A stretch of 64,000 nt of DNA from Pseudoxanthomonas sp. GTDB taxonomy: Bacteria > Pseudomonadota > Gammaproteobacteria > Xanthomonadales > Xanthomonadaceae. Every line of letters starts with the position of its first letter. Within the stretch, counting starts at the first letter, position 1. Shown piece after piece: positions 35,147 to 43,793 of the stretch. The notes under the pieces were generated by a model. It worked only from the letters and a program-made list of their open reading frames with translations. It was not told the origin of the DNA and did no database searches. Where the stretch lies: contig NZ_DASYGY010000009.1 in assembly GCF_035999195.1 (NCBI RefSeq), forward strand, positions 1,116,001 through 1,180,000. Direction: 5' to 3'. A program made the translations under genes and the position numbers.

Positions 35147-35755
35147 TTAGGCCCCCTGCGGGTCGAGGCCGACGACGATGGTCGTGTCGTTCTCGTAGTA
35201 ATGCGGCGGCACCACCAGGTTGGTGGGTGCGGGCACGCCCTGGAACACGCGGCCGGCCATGTCGAAGCGCGACTTGTGGCAGGGGCAGAAGTAGCCGCCC
35301 TTCCAGTCAGGATCGTACGGCTCGGGCTTGATCTCGGCGGCCATTTCGGGCGAGCAGCCCAGATGGGTGCACAGGCCGACCAGCACGGAGATCTCCGGCT
35401 TGATCGAGCGCGTCTCGCCGGTGATGTAGGCGGGCTGCTGGTCCTTGTTGGCCGACTGCGGGTCGCGCAGGTTGGCGTCCAGGGTGGGCAGCGCGTCCAG
35501 GATCGCCTTGGAGCGCTTGACGATCCAGATCGGCTGGCCGCGCCATTCCAGGATCAGGCGCTGGCCTTCCTGCAGGCCGGTCAGGTCGGCGGTCACCGGG
35601 GCGCCGGCCAGCTTGGCTCGGGCGCTCGGATTCCACGACTTGATAAAAGGTACAGCTGCAATACCGGCACCTACTGCACCCACCACGGCGGTGGTCGCAG
35701 TCAGGAACCGGCGTCGGCCCGTATTCACAGGCCCATTGACCCCATCGATGGCCAT
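35147..35755 (-). CDS. petA: Rieske iron-sulfur subunit of the bc1 complex
   Basis: The 202-residue protein has a twin-arginine-type N terminus (TGRRRFLTATTAVVGAVGA) that also anchors it in the membrane. Its Rieske [2Fe-2S] ligands are in CTHLGC and CPCHKSRFDMAGRVFQG, and the hinge and PPHYYEND segment follow. It takes the first electron from quinol. It is the first gene of petABC and has a good promoter about 90 bases upstream. Confidence 0.96.
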   Translation of the reverse strand: MAIDGVNGPVNTGRRRFLTATTAVVGAVGAGIAAVPFIKSWNPSARAKLAGAPVTADLTGLQEGQRLILEWRGQPIWIVKRSKAILDALPTLDANLRDPQSANKDQQPAYITGETRSIKPEISVLVGLCTHLGCSPEMAAEIKPEPYDPDWKGGYFCPCHKSRFDMAGRVFQGVPAPTNLVVPPHYYENDTTIVVGLDPQGA

Positions 35756-35840
35756 CCGGCACTCCGCAAAACAATCAGGTAGCTAAAAAGGCTGCCAAGG
35801 CCCGCCCCAACCCACGGGACCGGCGGCAAAAACACAGCGA

Positions 35841-35870
35841 AGTGTAACGGATGGCTTAACAGGCCGACAA
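35841..35870 (-). promoter_or_regulatory. Promoter of petABC
   Basis: On the minus strand TTGTCG (35865-35870), an 18-base spacer and TACACT (35841-35846) lie 86 bases upstream of the petA ATG. Confidence 0.6.
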
Positions 35871-35924
35871 TCCGCCGCGCCATCCGCCAGGCGCAGCGGT
35901 GGGTGCGGCAGGCGAAGAAGCGCC

Positions 35925-36560
35925 TCAGTTGCCCGCCGGCTCGGGTTCCGGGCGGGCCTTGACCGGCCGATACTGCCTGCGGTCCCCGTGTCCCCGGCCC
36001 TGCAGGTCCACGTTGGCGCACAGCCCTTCCCCGCACTTCGCCAGATCGGCCCTGCCGATCCGCTGGCCGAGGTCCGCCTCGACCGCGAACTGCCCCGCCT
36101 GTCGCCAGGCATGCCAGGCCCACAACGACGACCCCACCGCCAGGGAGACGCCTCCGAGGCCGAGCCACAGCAGGCTCTTCACGACCACGGTGCGCTGCAT
36201 GCCGGCCAATGCGGCCATCTGGCGGCCCGCGGCGGAACCGATGCGCCCCATCGCCTGGACGGTCTGATCGATCCTGTCCCCGGCTTCGTCCAGGGGCGCC
36301 CGCAGTCCGCGCGCGAGCACCTGCTGTCCCTGCGCCTCCATGGCCTGCAGCGCCTCGGTGGCGAACCATTGCCCCCCGTCCCTCATGTCCCCTGCGGCCG
36401 ACAGCAATGCCGACTGCGCCAGGCCCAGCTGCTGGCGCGCCTGGTCATGCTCCTGCTGCTGGATCTCGAGCATGCGCGCCGTCTGGGCCAGCAGCCGCTT
36501 TTGCGTTTCCACGATATCCAGCAGCAGCGCCTGCATCCGCTGTGCGTCCTGTGTCTCCAT
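35925..36560 (-). CDS. Coiled-coil single-span membrane protein, third gene of unknown module
   Basis: This 211-residue protein is not recognised. Residues 1-120 are Gln/Glu/Ala-rich amphipathic helices (RLLAQTARMLEIQQQEHDQA) likely to form a coiled coil. One membrane span follows at about 125-150 (VVVKSLLWLGLGGVSLAVGS), then a charged tail with a Cys pair (C176-GEGL-C181). No signal peptide is seen. Whether the coiled coil is cytoplasmic cannot be settled from sequence. AGGAG lies upstream of ATG 36560. It follows the SxGC-motif protein by 17 bases and so belongs to the same transcript. A scaffold, export accessory or immunity role is conceivable but unproven. Confidence 0.75.
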   Translation of the reverse strand: METQDAQRMQALLLDIVETQKRLLAQTARMLEIQQQEHDQARQQLGLAQSALLSAAGDMRDGGQWFATEALQAMEAQGQQVLARGLRAPLDEAGDRIDQTVQAMGRIGSAAGRQMAALAGMQRTVVVKSLLWLGLGGVSLAVGSSLWAWHAWRQAGQFAVEADLGQRIGRADLAKCGEGLCANVDLQGRGHGDRRQYRPVKARPEPEPAGN

Positions 36561-36577
36561 ATGCCTGCTCCTGTGCG

Positions 36578-38053
36578 TCAGCCCCTGACCATGACGGGCT
36601 GTTCCGGCATGCGCTGCCGTTCCGACCACGCCACGTCCTGGTGCGTTGCCTCCATGGCCTGCCGGTGCTCGGCCGCGAGTCCGTCCCGGGCCTGCCGGTC
36701 CATCGCCTGCACGTGCGGCTGCTGGCCGTACTCGCGCGTCATGGCGGCGCGTGCCTCCCGGTCGCCACGCTCGCTGGCGGCCAGGAAACGTTCGAGATAG
36801 TCCTCTTCGGCGGTCCTGGGAACATGCGAGGCCTCGGGGCGGCCGCCAGCCTCCGGTTGCGGCGGCCGGGGCGGCGGCTGGGCAGGCGGCTGCCCGTCGC
36901 CAGCGTCACGACGCGGCGGATCGGGCACGGCACGCGGTGGCGCGTCGGCGCCCAGCACCTCGGCCCTGACATCACGGAACAGACCGGTGGTGGTATCCGT
37001 CAGCACGTACTGCCAGCGTTGCTGGCCTGGATTCGCGTAGGCCACTCGCATGAACTCATCGAACCGGTCCGGATGGAGCGTCTGGCAACCGGCGGAGTAC
37101 GTATTGTCCCCGCCGCCCCGATGGATCTTGAAGGTGTTGTTCAAGGCTTCCAGCCCGTTGAGGTCGGCGGTGGTGAAGTAGCCATCGGCGTTCGTGTCGC
37201 GACGCACCATGTCCTGTCCTTCCGCCACCGCCGCAGCGCTGGGGCGAAAAGAACGATGCCGATCTCCGCCATGCCTCGCTCCGATCATTTCGATCGTGCC
37301 GGGTTGCAGGCGCCCCAGGTCGCGGGTGCCATCGGCGTCCGCGTCACGACCTTCGATCTTGCGCGGCGCAAGGACGTGCTCGAACCCGACGGACGCCTCC
37401 CGTGCCGGGGCCGGCCGCAGCGAATCCGCGAACAGCCGGCGGCCATTGCTGCCGGCATGATGGTCGTACTGCGCGGTGGGCTCGGTATTGGCCAACTCGG
37501 CGATGTACAGGCTGCGCGCGCCATCGGCATTCCGGTGCAGCACCACCAGGTGGTCGTCGTAGACGCCAGTCCCGCGCAGTCGCCCGTCCTCGGACACCAG
37601 CGTGGAGTTCTCCTGCCGCAACCCGAGCAGGACGCTGTGGTTGTCGCGGCGCAGGGCATCGAAGGCCGCCCGGTTGCCGCGCGCCTCCACGATGCTGGCG
37701 TACACGTCGAATTGCTGTGCCTCCGACAGGGTGCCAAGTTCGTTCGGTACGTTCGGATCCGTGCTTCGACTGAAGGCCGGCAGGCGCGGGGCCGCCAGGG
37801 CTTCCTGCAAGCGGTCCAGGGCCACGGCATGTTCGGGCAGTCCGGCCCACCGCAGCCCGGCGAGTTCGTCGCGCGCACCGGCCGCCACGTAGCGATCCAG
37901 TGCTTCCTGGACTGCTTGTGGTTCGCCGCGGCGTTCCTGCTCCAGCAGGCGCAGGGCTTCCGCCTGCCGGCCCTGTTGCAACTGGGCGATCACCCGGTCG
38001 GCGCTGGCGCGGATGTCGATATCCGTTCCGGTCGCAGCGTGGGGATTCGTCAT
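36578..38053 (-). CDS. Leaderless multidomain protein with L,D-transpeptidase-like SxGC motif
   Basis: The 491-residue protein has no signal peptide. An N-terminal helical region (about 15-135) is followed by a domain at 165-360 containing FKIHRGGGDNTYSAGCQTLH. H311, S320 and C323 fit the H-x(n)-S-x-G-C active-site pattern of the YkuD/L,D-transpeptidase superfamily and of phage 'SAGCQ' proteins. Two calcium-loop-like stretches lie ahead: DADADGTRD (237-245) and DTNADGYFTTAD (286-297). A proline-rich linker (371-405) leads to a charged helical C-terminal domain (DYLERFLAASERGDREARAA). GGAGGACG precedes ATG 38053, which overlaps the lipoprotein stop (ATGA). A peptidoglycan-acting protein exported by a dedicated secretion system is a reasonable hypothesis, not shown. 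Confidence 0.8.
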   Translation of the reverse strand: MTNPHAATGTDIDIRASADRVIAQLQQGRQAEALRLLEQERRGEPQAVQEALDRYVAAGARDELAGLRWAGLPEHAVALDRLQEALAAPRLPAFSRSTDPNVPNELGTLSEAQQFDVYASIVEARGNRAAFDALRRDNHSVLLGLRQENSTLVSEDGRLRGTGVYDDHLVVLHRNADGARSLYIAELANTEPTAQYDHHAGSNGRRLFADSLRPAPAREASVGFEHVLAPRKIEGRDADADGTRDLGRLQPGTIEMIGARHGGDRHRSFRPSAAAVAEGQDMVRRDTNADGYFTTADLNGLEALNNTFKIHRGGGDNTYSAGCQTLHPDRFDEFMRVAYANPGQQRWQYVLTDTTTGLFRDVRAEVLGADAPPRAVPDPPRRDAGDGQPPAQPPPRPPQPEAGGRPEASHVPRTAEEDYLERFLAASERGDREARAAMTREYGQQPHVQAMDRQARDGLAAEHRQAMEATHQDVAWSERQRMPEQPVMVRG

Positions 38054-39132
38054 GGCGTCCTCCGGGTCGGCCAATCGGTGTCGTAGTCAAGGAACGGGTC
38101 GCTTCGTCGGCCCCTGGTCAGTTCGCCATCGCACTTGAAATCCGGTCGCGAAAGGCTGCAATACCATCGTGGCCACAAGGCATCGGAGACGCGGTCGCGT
38201 TGGTCGAAGGCCTTGCCGTTCCAGACGGCGAAGCCGAAGTGGGCATCGAATGTCACTACCCCGTCATAGCGACGCGGCTCGGACTCCGGAAACGGCTCCT
38301 CGCCCGGCGGACTCGCGCGCCATCGGAACGTGGGGGCGTAACTCAACTGACTGCTATCCAGTCGGGGTGACCCTGCGCTGTACTTGTGCCGCTCGCCCCG
38401 CGGAATGACAGGCTTGGGCAACAAGGCCCGGGTGACATCCTGCAGTCGCCCGTCCGCTCGCCTGCGGTACAGGCGGTGGTCGCGGAACGTCAGCGGGCAA
38501 TCACCCGCTTCCAACTCGTCGTAGCCCCCGTCGAACTCGAGGCGGTTGCGCGCCGCTTCGTCCATGCAGATGAAGGGCCCCTCCACGAAGTACACCGTGT
38601 CGGCCGGGTCCTTGCCTTCGAAGGAGCGGACAACGAACCAGGTACCACGTGCCCCCACATGGGCCATGTAATCCGGCCGCTCTCCAAAGCCCGGCATGGC
38701 TAGGTAGTGCTGCGGCTGGCGCAGGTACTTCACGCGCACGGCCGCAGGCAGGTGGATGTCGGCCACCGGGATGTCCCTCACCACCTCCGCCAACGGGCGC
38801 GGGATCAGGCCAAAGCACGGGCGATGGAGCGTGCCGTGTTCGAGCTGCCCCTCGTATATGGACGGTGCACCGGGGCACCTTCTCGCACCCAGCGCGAGCT
38901 CTGTCACATAGGGCTGCCACGGCACGGGCGCGGCGATGGAAGCCTCGGGCAGCCCGGACAGGTCGAGCGCGGGACCGGTGGCCTTCGATGGCAAGGGCGC
39001 CTGCACCCCAGGGCTGCTGCACGCGGCCACCACGGCACACAACGCGGCGGACAAGCAGCCTCGAAGCATCACCGTACTCATGCGCGCCCGAAGGTGCGCC
39101 ACGACTGCGCGCTGCCCATGAGGAATCTTCAT
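38050..39132 (-). CDS. Lipoprotein of unknown function, first gene of the module
   Basis: The 360-residue protein has a long basic N region and then GCLSAALCAVVAAC-SS with lipobox VAAC; Ser at +2 favours the outer membrane. The mature part matches no family I know. It contains six spaced cysteines (RRCPG, HRPCFG, FICMDE, GDCPLT, WYCSL, FKCDGE) suited to disulfides, with conserved-looking aromatic segments (GARGTWFVVRSFEGKD, TFDAHFGFAVWNGKAF). GGGAGGCAGC precedes ATG 39132; ATGs at 39081 and 39069 would shorten the N region. It overlaps the SxGC protein gene by 4 bases. An immunity or inhibitor role against that protein is possible from arrangement only. Confidence 0.8.
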   Translation of the reverse strand: MKIPHGQRAVVAHLRARMSTVMLRGCLSAALCAVVAACSSPGVQAPLPSKATGPALDLSGLPEASIAAPVPWQPYVTELALGARRCPGAPSIYEGQLEHGTLHRPCFGLIPRPLAEVVRDIPVADIHLPAAVRVKYLRQPQHYLAMPGFGERPDYMAHVGARGTWFVVRSFEGKDPADTVYFVEGPFICMDEAARNRLEFDGGYDELEAGDCPLTFRDHRLYRRRADGRLQDVTRALLPKPVIPRGERHKYSAGSPRLDSSQLSYAPTFRWRASPPGEEPFPESEPRRYDGVVTFDAHFGFAVWNGKAFDQRDRVSDALWPRWYCSLSRPDFKCDGELTRGRRSDPFLDYDTDWPTRRTP

Positions 39133-39309
39133 GCTGCCTCCCGGTCCCTGTGGATGGGCGGCCGCCAACGTACGCAACCGCTCAGCGCATGCTGCACCGC
39201 GCGCGGCCACGCTGGCTATTCACATTTGCAGGCGCGCGCCGGCAGCGTGCGTCGTTCGATCATGTGCCTTGAGGAGGACGTCCCGTGACGCGGGACGCAT
39301 CGCCGCGCG

Positions 39310-40206
39310 TCAGCGCGCGGCGACAGCCTGGCGGTAGCGGTCGGCCAGCACGGCCACGCGCTGCACGTAGCGCTGGGTTTCCTTGTACGGCGGCACGCCG
39401 CCATGGCGGTCCACCGCGCCTTCGCCGGCGTTGTACCCGGCGGCAGCCAGCGTCAGGTTGCCGTTGAAGCGCTTCAGCAGCCAGGCGAGGTACTGCGCGC
39501 CGCCGCGGATGTTCTGCCCGGCGTTGTAGGAGTCGGTCACGCCGAACCGGCGCGCCGTGGCCGGCATCAGCTGCATCAGTCCCTGCGCACCCGCGTGCGA
39601 GAGTGCCATCGGGTTGTAGGACGATTCGGCGTGCATGATCGCGCGCAGGATCGCCTCTTCCACGCCGAACTCGCGCGAGGCGGCGGCGATCTCGGCCTGG
39701 TAGGCCGAGGTGTTCAGGCGCAGGCGGCCGAAGTCGACGCTCGGGTTGCCGCAGGCGAAGCAGGTTTCGATGTAGCTGTACTTGATGGTGCGCAGGCTGG
39801 CCACCTGGGTACCGCGCTGTGGGCGCGCGCTGGTGTAGTGGCGCACGCCATCCTTGATGTAGGAGTAGACCTGCCCGCTGACCACGCGGCGCGGGCCCGT
39901 CGCGGCCGGTGCCGGTGCCGGCGCGGCGGCCGGAACGAGGGCGCCGGCCGAGTCGGACAGCGCCGGAGCGCTGGCGGCCCCGACAGCCGGGATGTTTTCG
40001 ACCGGACGGGAAACCGAGGCGACCTGGGTCGGGCGGCTGCGGTCGGGCGTGTAGCGGCTGACGATCTCGCACTGGGAACCACTGACGCGCTTGCTGACGT
40101 AGGCCGGCACACCGTCGGTGCCGGTGCACTTGTACAGCGTGCCCGCGCTGGCCGGCAGTGCGGTCAACGCGGCCAGCACGGCCAGAAGCGTCAGAGTCCC
40201 CCTCAT
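39310..40206 (-). CDS. Lytic transglycosylase (SLT domain, DUF4124 N-terminal)
   Basis: The 298-residue secreted protein has a signal peptide (MRGTLTLLAVLAALTALPASA), a DUF4124-like N-terminal domain (LYKCTGTDGVPAYVSKRV), an Ala/Pro linker, and a C-terminal SLT domain. The catalytic Glu is E194 in AIMHAESSYNPMALSHAGAQ; GLMQLMPATARRFGV and AAAGYNAGEGAV are the other family motifs. It cleaves peptidoglycan to 1,6-anhydro-muropeptides in the periplasm. The frame is open upstream, but ATG 40206 opens the signal peptide. It is divergent from miaB and lies 177 bases upstream of the lipoprotein operon. Confidence 0.93.
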   Translation of the reverse strand: MRGTLTLLAVLAALTALPASAGTLYKCTGTDGVPAYVSKRVSGSQCEIVSRYTPDRSRPTQVASVSRPVENIPAVGAASAPALSDSAGALVPAAAPAPAPAATGPRRVVSGQVYSYIKDGVRHYTSARPQRGTQVASLRTIKYSYIETCFACGNPSVDFGRLRLNTSAYQAEIAAASREFGVEEAILRAIMHAESSYNPMALSHAGAQGLMQLMPATARRFGVTDSYNAGQNIRGGAQYLAWLLKRFNGNLTLAAAGYNAGEGAVDRHGGVPPYKETQRYVQRVAVLADRYRQAVAAR

Positions 40207-40420
40207 GGCGCGCAGTGTCCCGAATTCCCGGGGGATTGCCAAGTCCTTGTCCAACAAAGGTTTCCTCCAATCTGTGCCGCCGGTCGGAGTTCGACGCATC
40301 GGCGACACGGCAGCCCGGTCCGGGCCTGATGTCCCTATCAACGCCATCGGGACCGGCTTCCGGCCGCCCGTGCGCGTAAACTACGCCGCCCTGCCCGCCC
40401 ACCCGACTGGATTAAGCGCC

Positions 40421-41857
40421 ATGACCGGGACGCAAGCCCCCGCACTGCCGACCACGGCCGGCCCCGCCGCGACCGACTCCGACCTTGTTCCCCTGCCCAT
40501 CGGTCGCCCCCGTGCGCCGGAGCAGGTGCGCGGAAAACTCTTCATCAAGACCCACGGGTGCCAGATGAACGAGTACGACTCGGCCAAGATGGCCGATGTG
40601 CTCGCCGCCTCCGACGGCCTGGAGCTGACCGACAACCCCGAAGAAGCCGACGTGGTGCTGGTCAACACCTGCTCCATCCGCGAGAAGGCGCAGGAAAAGG
40701 TGTTCAGCCAGCTCGGCCGCTGGAAGGCGCTGAAGGCCGGCGGCCGCGACGTCATCATCGGCGTCGGCGGCTGCGTGGCGTCCCAGGAAGGCGAGGCGAT
40801 CGTCAAGCGCGCGCCCTACGTGGACCTGGTGTTCGGCCCGCAGACGCTGCACCGTTTGCCGGAGCTGATCCGCGCCCGCCGCGAGCAGAACAGGCCGCAG
40901 GTGGACATCAGCTTCCCCGAGATCGAGAAGTTCGACCGCCTGCCCGAGCCGCGTGCCGAAGGCCCGTCGGCGTTCGTGTCGATCATGGAAGGCTGCTCCA
41001 AGTACTGCTCGTTCTGCGTAGTGCCCTACACCCGCGGCACGGAAGTCAGTCGTCCGTTCGAGGACGTGCTGGTGGAAGTGGCGCAGCTGGCCGCGCAGGG
41101 CGTGCGTGAGATCAACCTGCTCGGCCAGAACGTCAACGCGTACCGTGGCCCCTACGGCGAAGGCGAAGTCGCCGATCTCGGCCTGCTGATCCGCACCATC
41201 GCCGAGATAGACGGCATCGGCCGCATCCGCTTCACCACCTCGCACCCGCTGGAGTTCAGCGACTCGCTGGTGGATGCGTACCGCGACGTGCCGCAGTTGG
41301 CCAACTTCCTGCACCTGCCGGTGCAGGCCGGCAGCGACCGCGTGCTGTCGGCGATGAAGCGCGGCTACACCGCACTGGAGTTCAAGCAGAAGATCCGCAA
41401 GCTGCGCGCGGTGCGCCCGGACATCTCGATCAGCTCCGACTTCATCGTCGGCTTCCCCGGGGAGACCGATGCGGATTTCGAGAAGACGATGAAGCTGATC
41501 GAGGACGTCGGCTTCGACCAGAGCTTCAGTTTCATCTACTCGCGCCGCCCCGGCACGCCCGCCGCGGACCTGGAAGACGACACGCCGGACACCGTGAAGC
41601 ACGCGCGCCTGGATCGCCTGCAGCAGCACATCAACGCCTACGCCGCGGGCATCTCGCAGCGCATGGTCGGTACGGTGCAGTCGGTGCTGGTGGAAGGTCC
41701 GTCGAAGAAGAACCCGAACGAGCTGACCGGCAAGACCGAGAACATGCGGTCGGTGAACTTCCCCGCCCATCCGCGGCTGGTCGGGCAGTTCGTCGACGTG
41801 CTGATCACCGAGGCGCTGTCCAATTCGCTGCGCGGACGCATCGTCGGCACCGACTGA
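40421..41857 (+). CDS. miaB: tRNA-2-methylthio-N6-dimethylallyladenosine synthase MiaB
   Basis: The 478-residue radical-SAM methylthiotransferase has the N-terminal UPF0004 domain with Cys ligands (IKTHGCQMNEYDSAKM, LVNTCSIREKAQEKV, GVGGCVASQEG), the radical-SAM CxxxCxxC in EGCSKYCSFCVVPYTRGTE, and the C-terminal TRAM domain (GTVQSVLVEGPSKKN). It methylthiolates i6A37 of tRNAs reading UNN codons. It is the first gene of the miaB-ybeZ-ybeY-corC region. Confidence 0.97.
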   Translation: MTGTQAPALPTTAGPAATDSDLVPLPIGRPRAPEQVRGKLFIKTHGCQMNEYDSAKMADVLAASDGLELTDNPEEADVVLVNTCSIREKAQEKVFSQLGRWKALKAGGRDVIIGVGGCVASQEGEAIVKRAPYVDLVFGPQTLHRLPELIRARREQNRPQVDISFPEIEKFDRLPEPRAEGPSAFVSIMEGCSKYCSFCVVPYTRGTEVSRPFEDVLVEVAQLAAQGVREINLLGQNVNAYRGPYGEGEVADLGLLIRTIAEIDGIGRIRFTTSHPLEFSDSLVDAYRDVPQLANFLHLPVQAGSDRVLSAMKRGYTALEFKQKIRKLRAVRPDISISSDFIVGFPGETDADFEKTMKLIEDVGFDQSFSFIYSRRPGTPAADLEDDTPDTVKHARLDRLQQHINAYAAGISQRMVGTVQSVLVEGPSKKNPNELTGKTENMRSVNFPAHPRLVGQFVDVLITEALSNSLRGRIVGTD

Positions 41858-41866
41858 TGTCGCACC

Positions 41867-42298
41867 TCAGCCGACGGGTGGCAGAGGCACGCCGTCGCGC
41901 TCGTTGTCCCAGATCATGTGGATGATCTTCCAGCCGTCCTCGCCCTTGTAGAGCTGGATGCTGTTGATGCCGCGCCGCTCAGGTACCGCGTCGCCGGGCG
42001 CATGCCGCGCCTCGTAGGCGCTCCAGACGTGCGCGATGTTGCCGAACACGCGGACTTCCCGCCCGGTCTCGACCTCGAAGAAATCCGTTTCCGCCAGCAG
42101 CGCGTCCGCATTGGCGCGGTACTCCGCCAGCGAGAACGACTGGCGCCACGGGTGTCCCTGTTCGTCCACTCCGGTGCGGATCTGCCGGCAGTCGGGGTGG
42201 AAGACGGCGTCCTGCGTGGACCAGTCGCGCGGACCGGCCGGGCCGGAAATCATCGCGTACATGGCGTCCACCACCTCACCGATCCTCGTGTGCTCCAT
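41867..42298 (-). CDS. SnoaL/NTF2-like (DUF4440-type) protein
   Basis: The 143-residue protein has an NTF2-like cone fold pattern: helix IGEVVDAMYAMISGPAGPRD, then RDWSTQDAVFHPDCRQI and the strand run VRVFGNIAHVWSAYEARHAP, and the end INSIQLYKGEDGWKIIHMIW. These small domains bind varied ligands or act as enzymes; no activity can be assigned. It is on the opposite strand within the miaB-ybeZ interval, which breaks the usual operon. Confidence 0.8.
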   Translation of the reverse strand: MEHTRIGEVVDAMYAMISGPAGPRDWSTQDAVFHPDCRQIRTGVDEQGHPWRQSFSLAEYRANADALLAETDFFEVETGREVRVFGNIAHVWSAYEARHAPGDAVPERRGINSIQLYKGEDGWKIIHMIWDNERDGVPLPPVG

Positions 42299-42417
42299 CG
42301 CCGCGCTCCACGTCCTGGACAGGTCGGCAGCCTAGCAGCCCGCGCCGCCTGGCCCGCAAGCGTGCCGACCGGTGTTGATGTTTCCTTCCCGACCGACGCG
42401 GTACGCTTCGGTTCCCC

Positions 42418-42762
42418 TTGAGTTCGCCCGGAATCGCCGCCATTTCCTCCGACAGCCCGCGCCTGTGGGTGTTCACCCTGGAAGCCCGCCCCCTGCCCGA
42501 CAGTCCCGACTTCGTCGAGGCCGGCGGAGCGTTCGTGACCTGTTACCTGCGGCCCACGTTCGCCCCCGACCCGATGCGCCGTGCCATCGCCTTCGTCCGC
42601 GAGCAGGGCTGGGAGGTGATCGCGGTGGAGGACGAGCCGCTGCAGATCGAGCGCCACGACGCGCCCGAGGGCGAACACTTCGACCAGGCCCTGGTCGACG
42701 ACGAGGTCTATGTCTTCCACCAATGGCCGGTGGACGACGCAGACGAACACACGCGCCATTGA
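42418..42762 (+). CDS. Small acidic protein of unknown function (TTG start)
   Basis: The 114-residue frame has no ATG. TTG at 42418 is the only early start after the in-frame stop at 42376, and there is no clear Shine-Dalgarno. The product is coherent (LWVFTLEARPLPDSPDFVEA, then CYLRPTFAPDPMRRAIAFVR, EQGWEVIAVEDEPLQIERHD) with coding-like GC3, and ends 14 bases before ybeZ, so it is probably real and co-transcribed. I do not recognise the family. Confidence 0.7.
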   Translation: MSSPGIAAISSDSPRLWVFTLEARPLPDSPDFVEAGGAFVTCYLRPTFAPDPMRRAIAFVREQGWEVIAVEDEPLQIERHDAPEGEHFDQALVDDEVYVFHQWPVDDADEHTRH

Positions 42763-42776
42763 CCCCACGCCACGAG

Positions 42777-43778
42777 ATGCCCGCCGCCCCCATGACTGCC
42801 TCCGCCACCCACGAATTCACCCTGCAGCCCGAGAACGTCGAGCGCCTGGCCAATCTGGCGGGCCCGTTCGATGCGCACCTGCGCCAGATCGAACTGCGCC
42901 TGGGCGTGGAGATCGCCAACCGCGGCGCCATCTTCCGCGTGACCGGGCCCGAGAAATCGGCGGCCGCCGCCGAGAAGCTGCTGCATGCGCTGTACGAAGA
43001 GTCCGCCAGCGAGACCTTCGACAGCGAGGCCATCCATCTGCGCCTGAACGCGGCCAACGTGGACCGCGTTGCCGAGGCCGACTACGCCCCGCAGGACGTG
43101 GCCATCAAGGTCAAGCGCGGCACCGTGCGCGGCCGCGGCGCCAACCAGGCCAAGTACCTGCATGCCATCGCCACCCACGACATCAATTTCGGCATCGGTC
43201 CGGCCGGCACCGGCAAGACCTTCCTGGCCGTGGCCAGCGCGGTCGAGGCGCTGAACGAATCGCGCGTGCAGCGGCTGATCCTGGTGCGCCCGGCGGTGGA
43301 GGCCGGCGAGAAGCTGGGCTTCCTGCCCGGCGACCTGAGCCAGAAGGTCGACCCCTACCTGCGCCCCCTGTACGACGCGCTGTACGAAATGCTGGGCGTG
43401 GAGAAGGTGGTCAGGCTGCTGGAGAAGAACGTCATCGAGATCGCGCCGCTGGCTTACATGCGCGGTCGCACGCTCAACGATGCGTTCGTGATCCTCGACG
43501 AGGCACAGAACACCACCATCGAGCAGATGAAGATGTTCCTCACGCGCATCGGCTACGGCAGTACTGCCGTGGTCACCGGCGACCTCACCCAGATCGACCT
43601 GCCCAAGCACCAGAAATCCGGCCTGAAGGACGCGCTGGAGGTACTACGGGGCGTGGACGGCATCTCGTTCAACTTCTTCACCAGCCGCGACGTGGTGCGT
43701 CATCCGCTGGTGGCGAAGATCGTGCGGGCTTACGATGCACGCGATGGCAAGGATGCGGAGACGGAGCCGGCCGCGTGA
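42777..43778 (+). CDS. ybeZ: PhoH-like ATPase YbeZ
   Basis: The 333-residue protein has an N-terminal KH-like RNA-binding segment (about 15-90) and the PhoH NTPase core with Walker A FGIGPAGTGKTFLAVA, Walker B NDAFVILDEAQNTT, and conserved VRPAVEAGEKLGFLPGDLSQ. YbeZ works with the endonuclease YbeY in ribosome quality control and 16S maturation. ATG 42777 is used; ATG 42792 would drop five residues. Its partner ybeY follows after a hairpin repeat. Confidence 0.94.
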   Translation: MPAAPMTASATHEFTLQPENVERLANLAGPFDAHLRQIELRLGVEIANRGAIFRVTGPEKSAAAAEKLLHALYEESASETFDSEAIHLRLNAANVDRVAEADYAPQDVAIKVKRGTVRGRGANQAKYLHAIATHDINFGIGPAGTGKTFLAVASAVEALNESRVQRLILVRPAVEAGEKLGFLPGDLSQKVDPYLRPLYDALYEMLGVEKVVRLLEKNVIEIAPLAYMRGRTLNDAFVILDEAQNTTIEQMKMFLTRIGYGSTAVVTGDLTQIDLPKHQKSGLKDALEVLRGVDGISFNFFTSRDVVRHPLVAKIVRAYDARDGKDAETEPAA

Positions 43779-43793
43779 CAACTGTAGCGTCGA

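Noticed and set aside
36578..38053. Calling the SxGC protein a canonical X-Tfe with XVIPCD
   Set aside because: The C-terminal ~80 residues are charged and helical but lack the conserved XVIPCD blocks as I know them, and no virB/virD4 gene is in the window.
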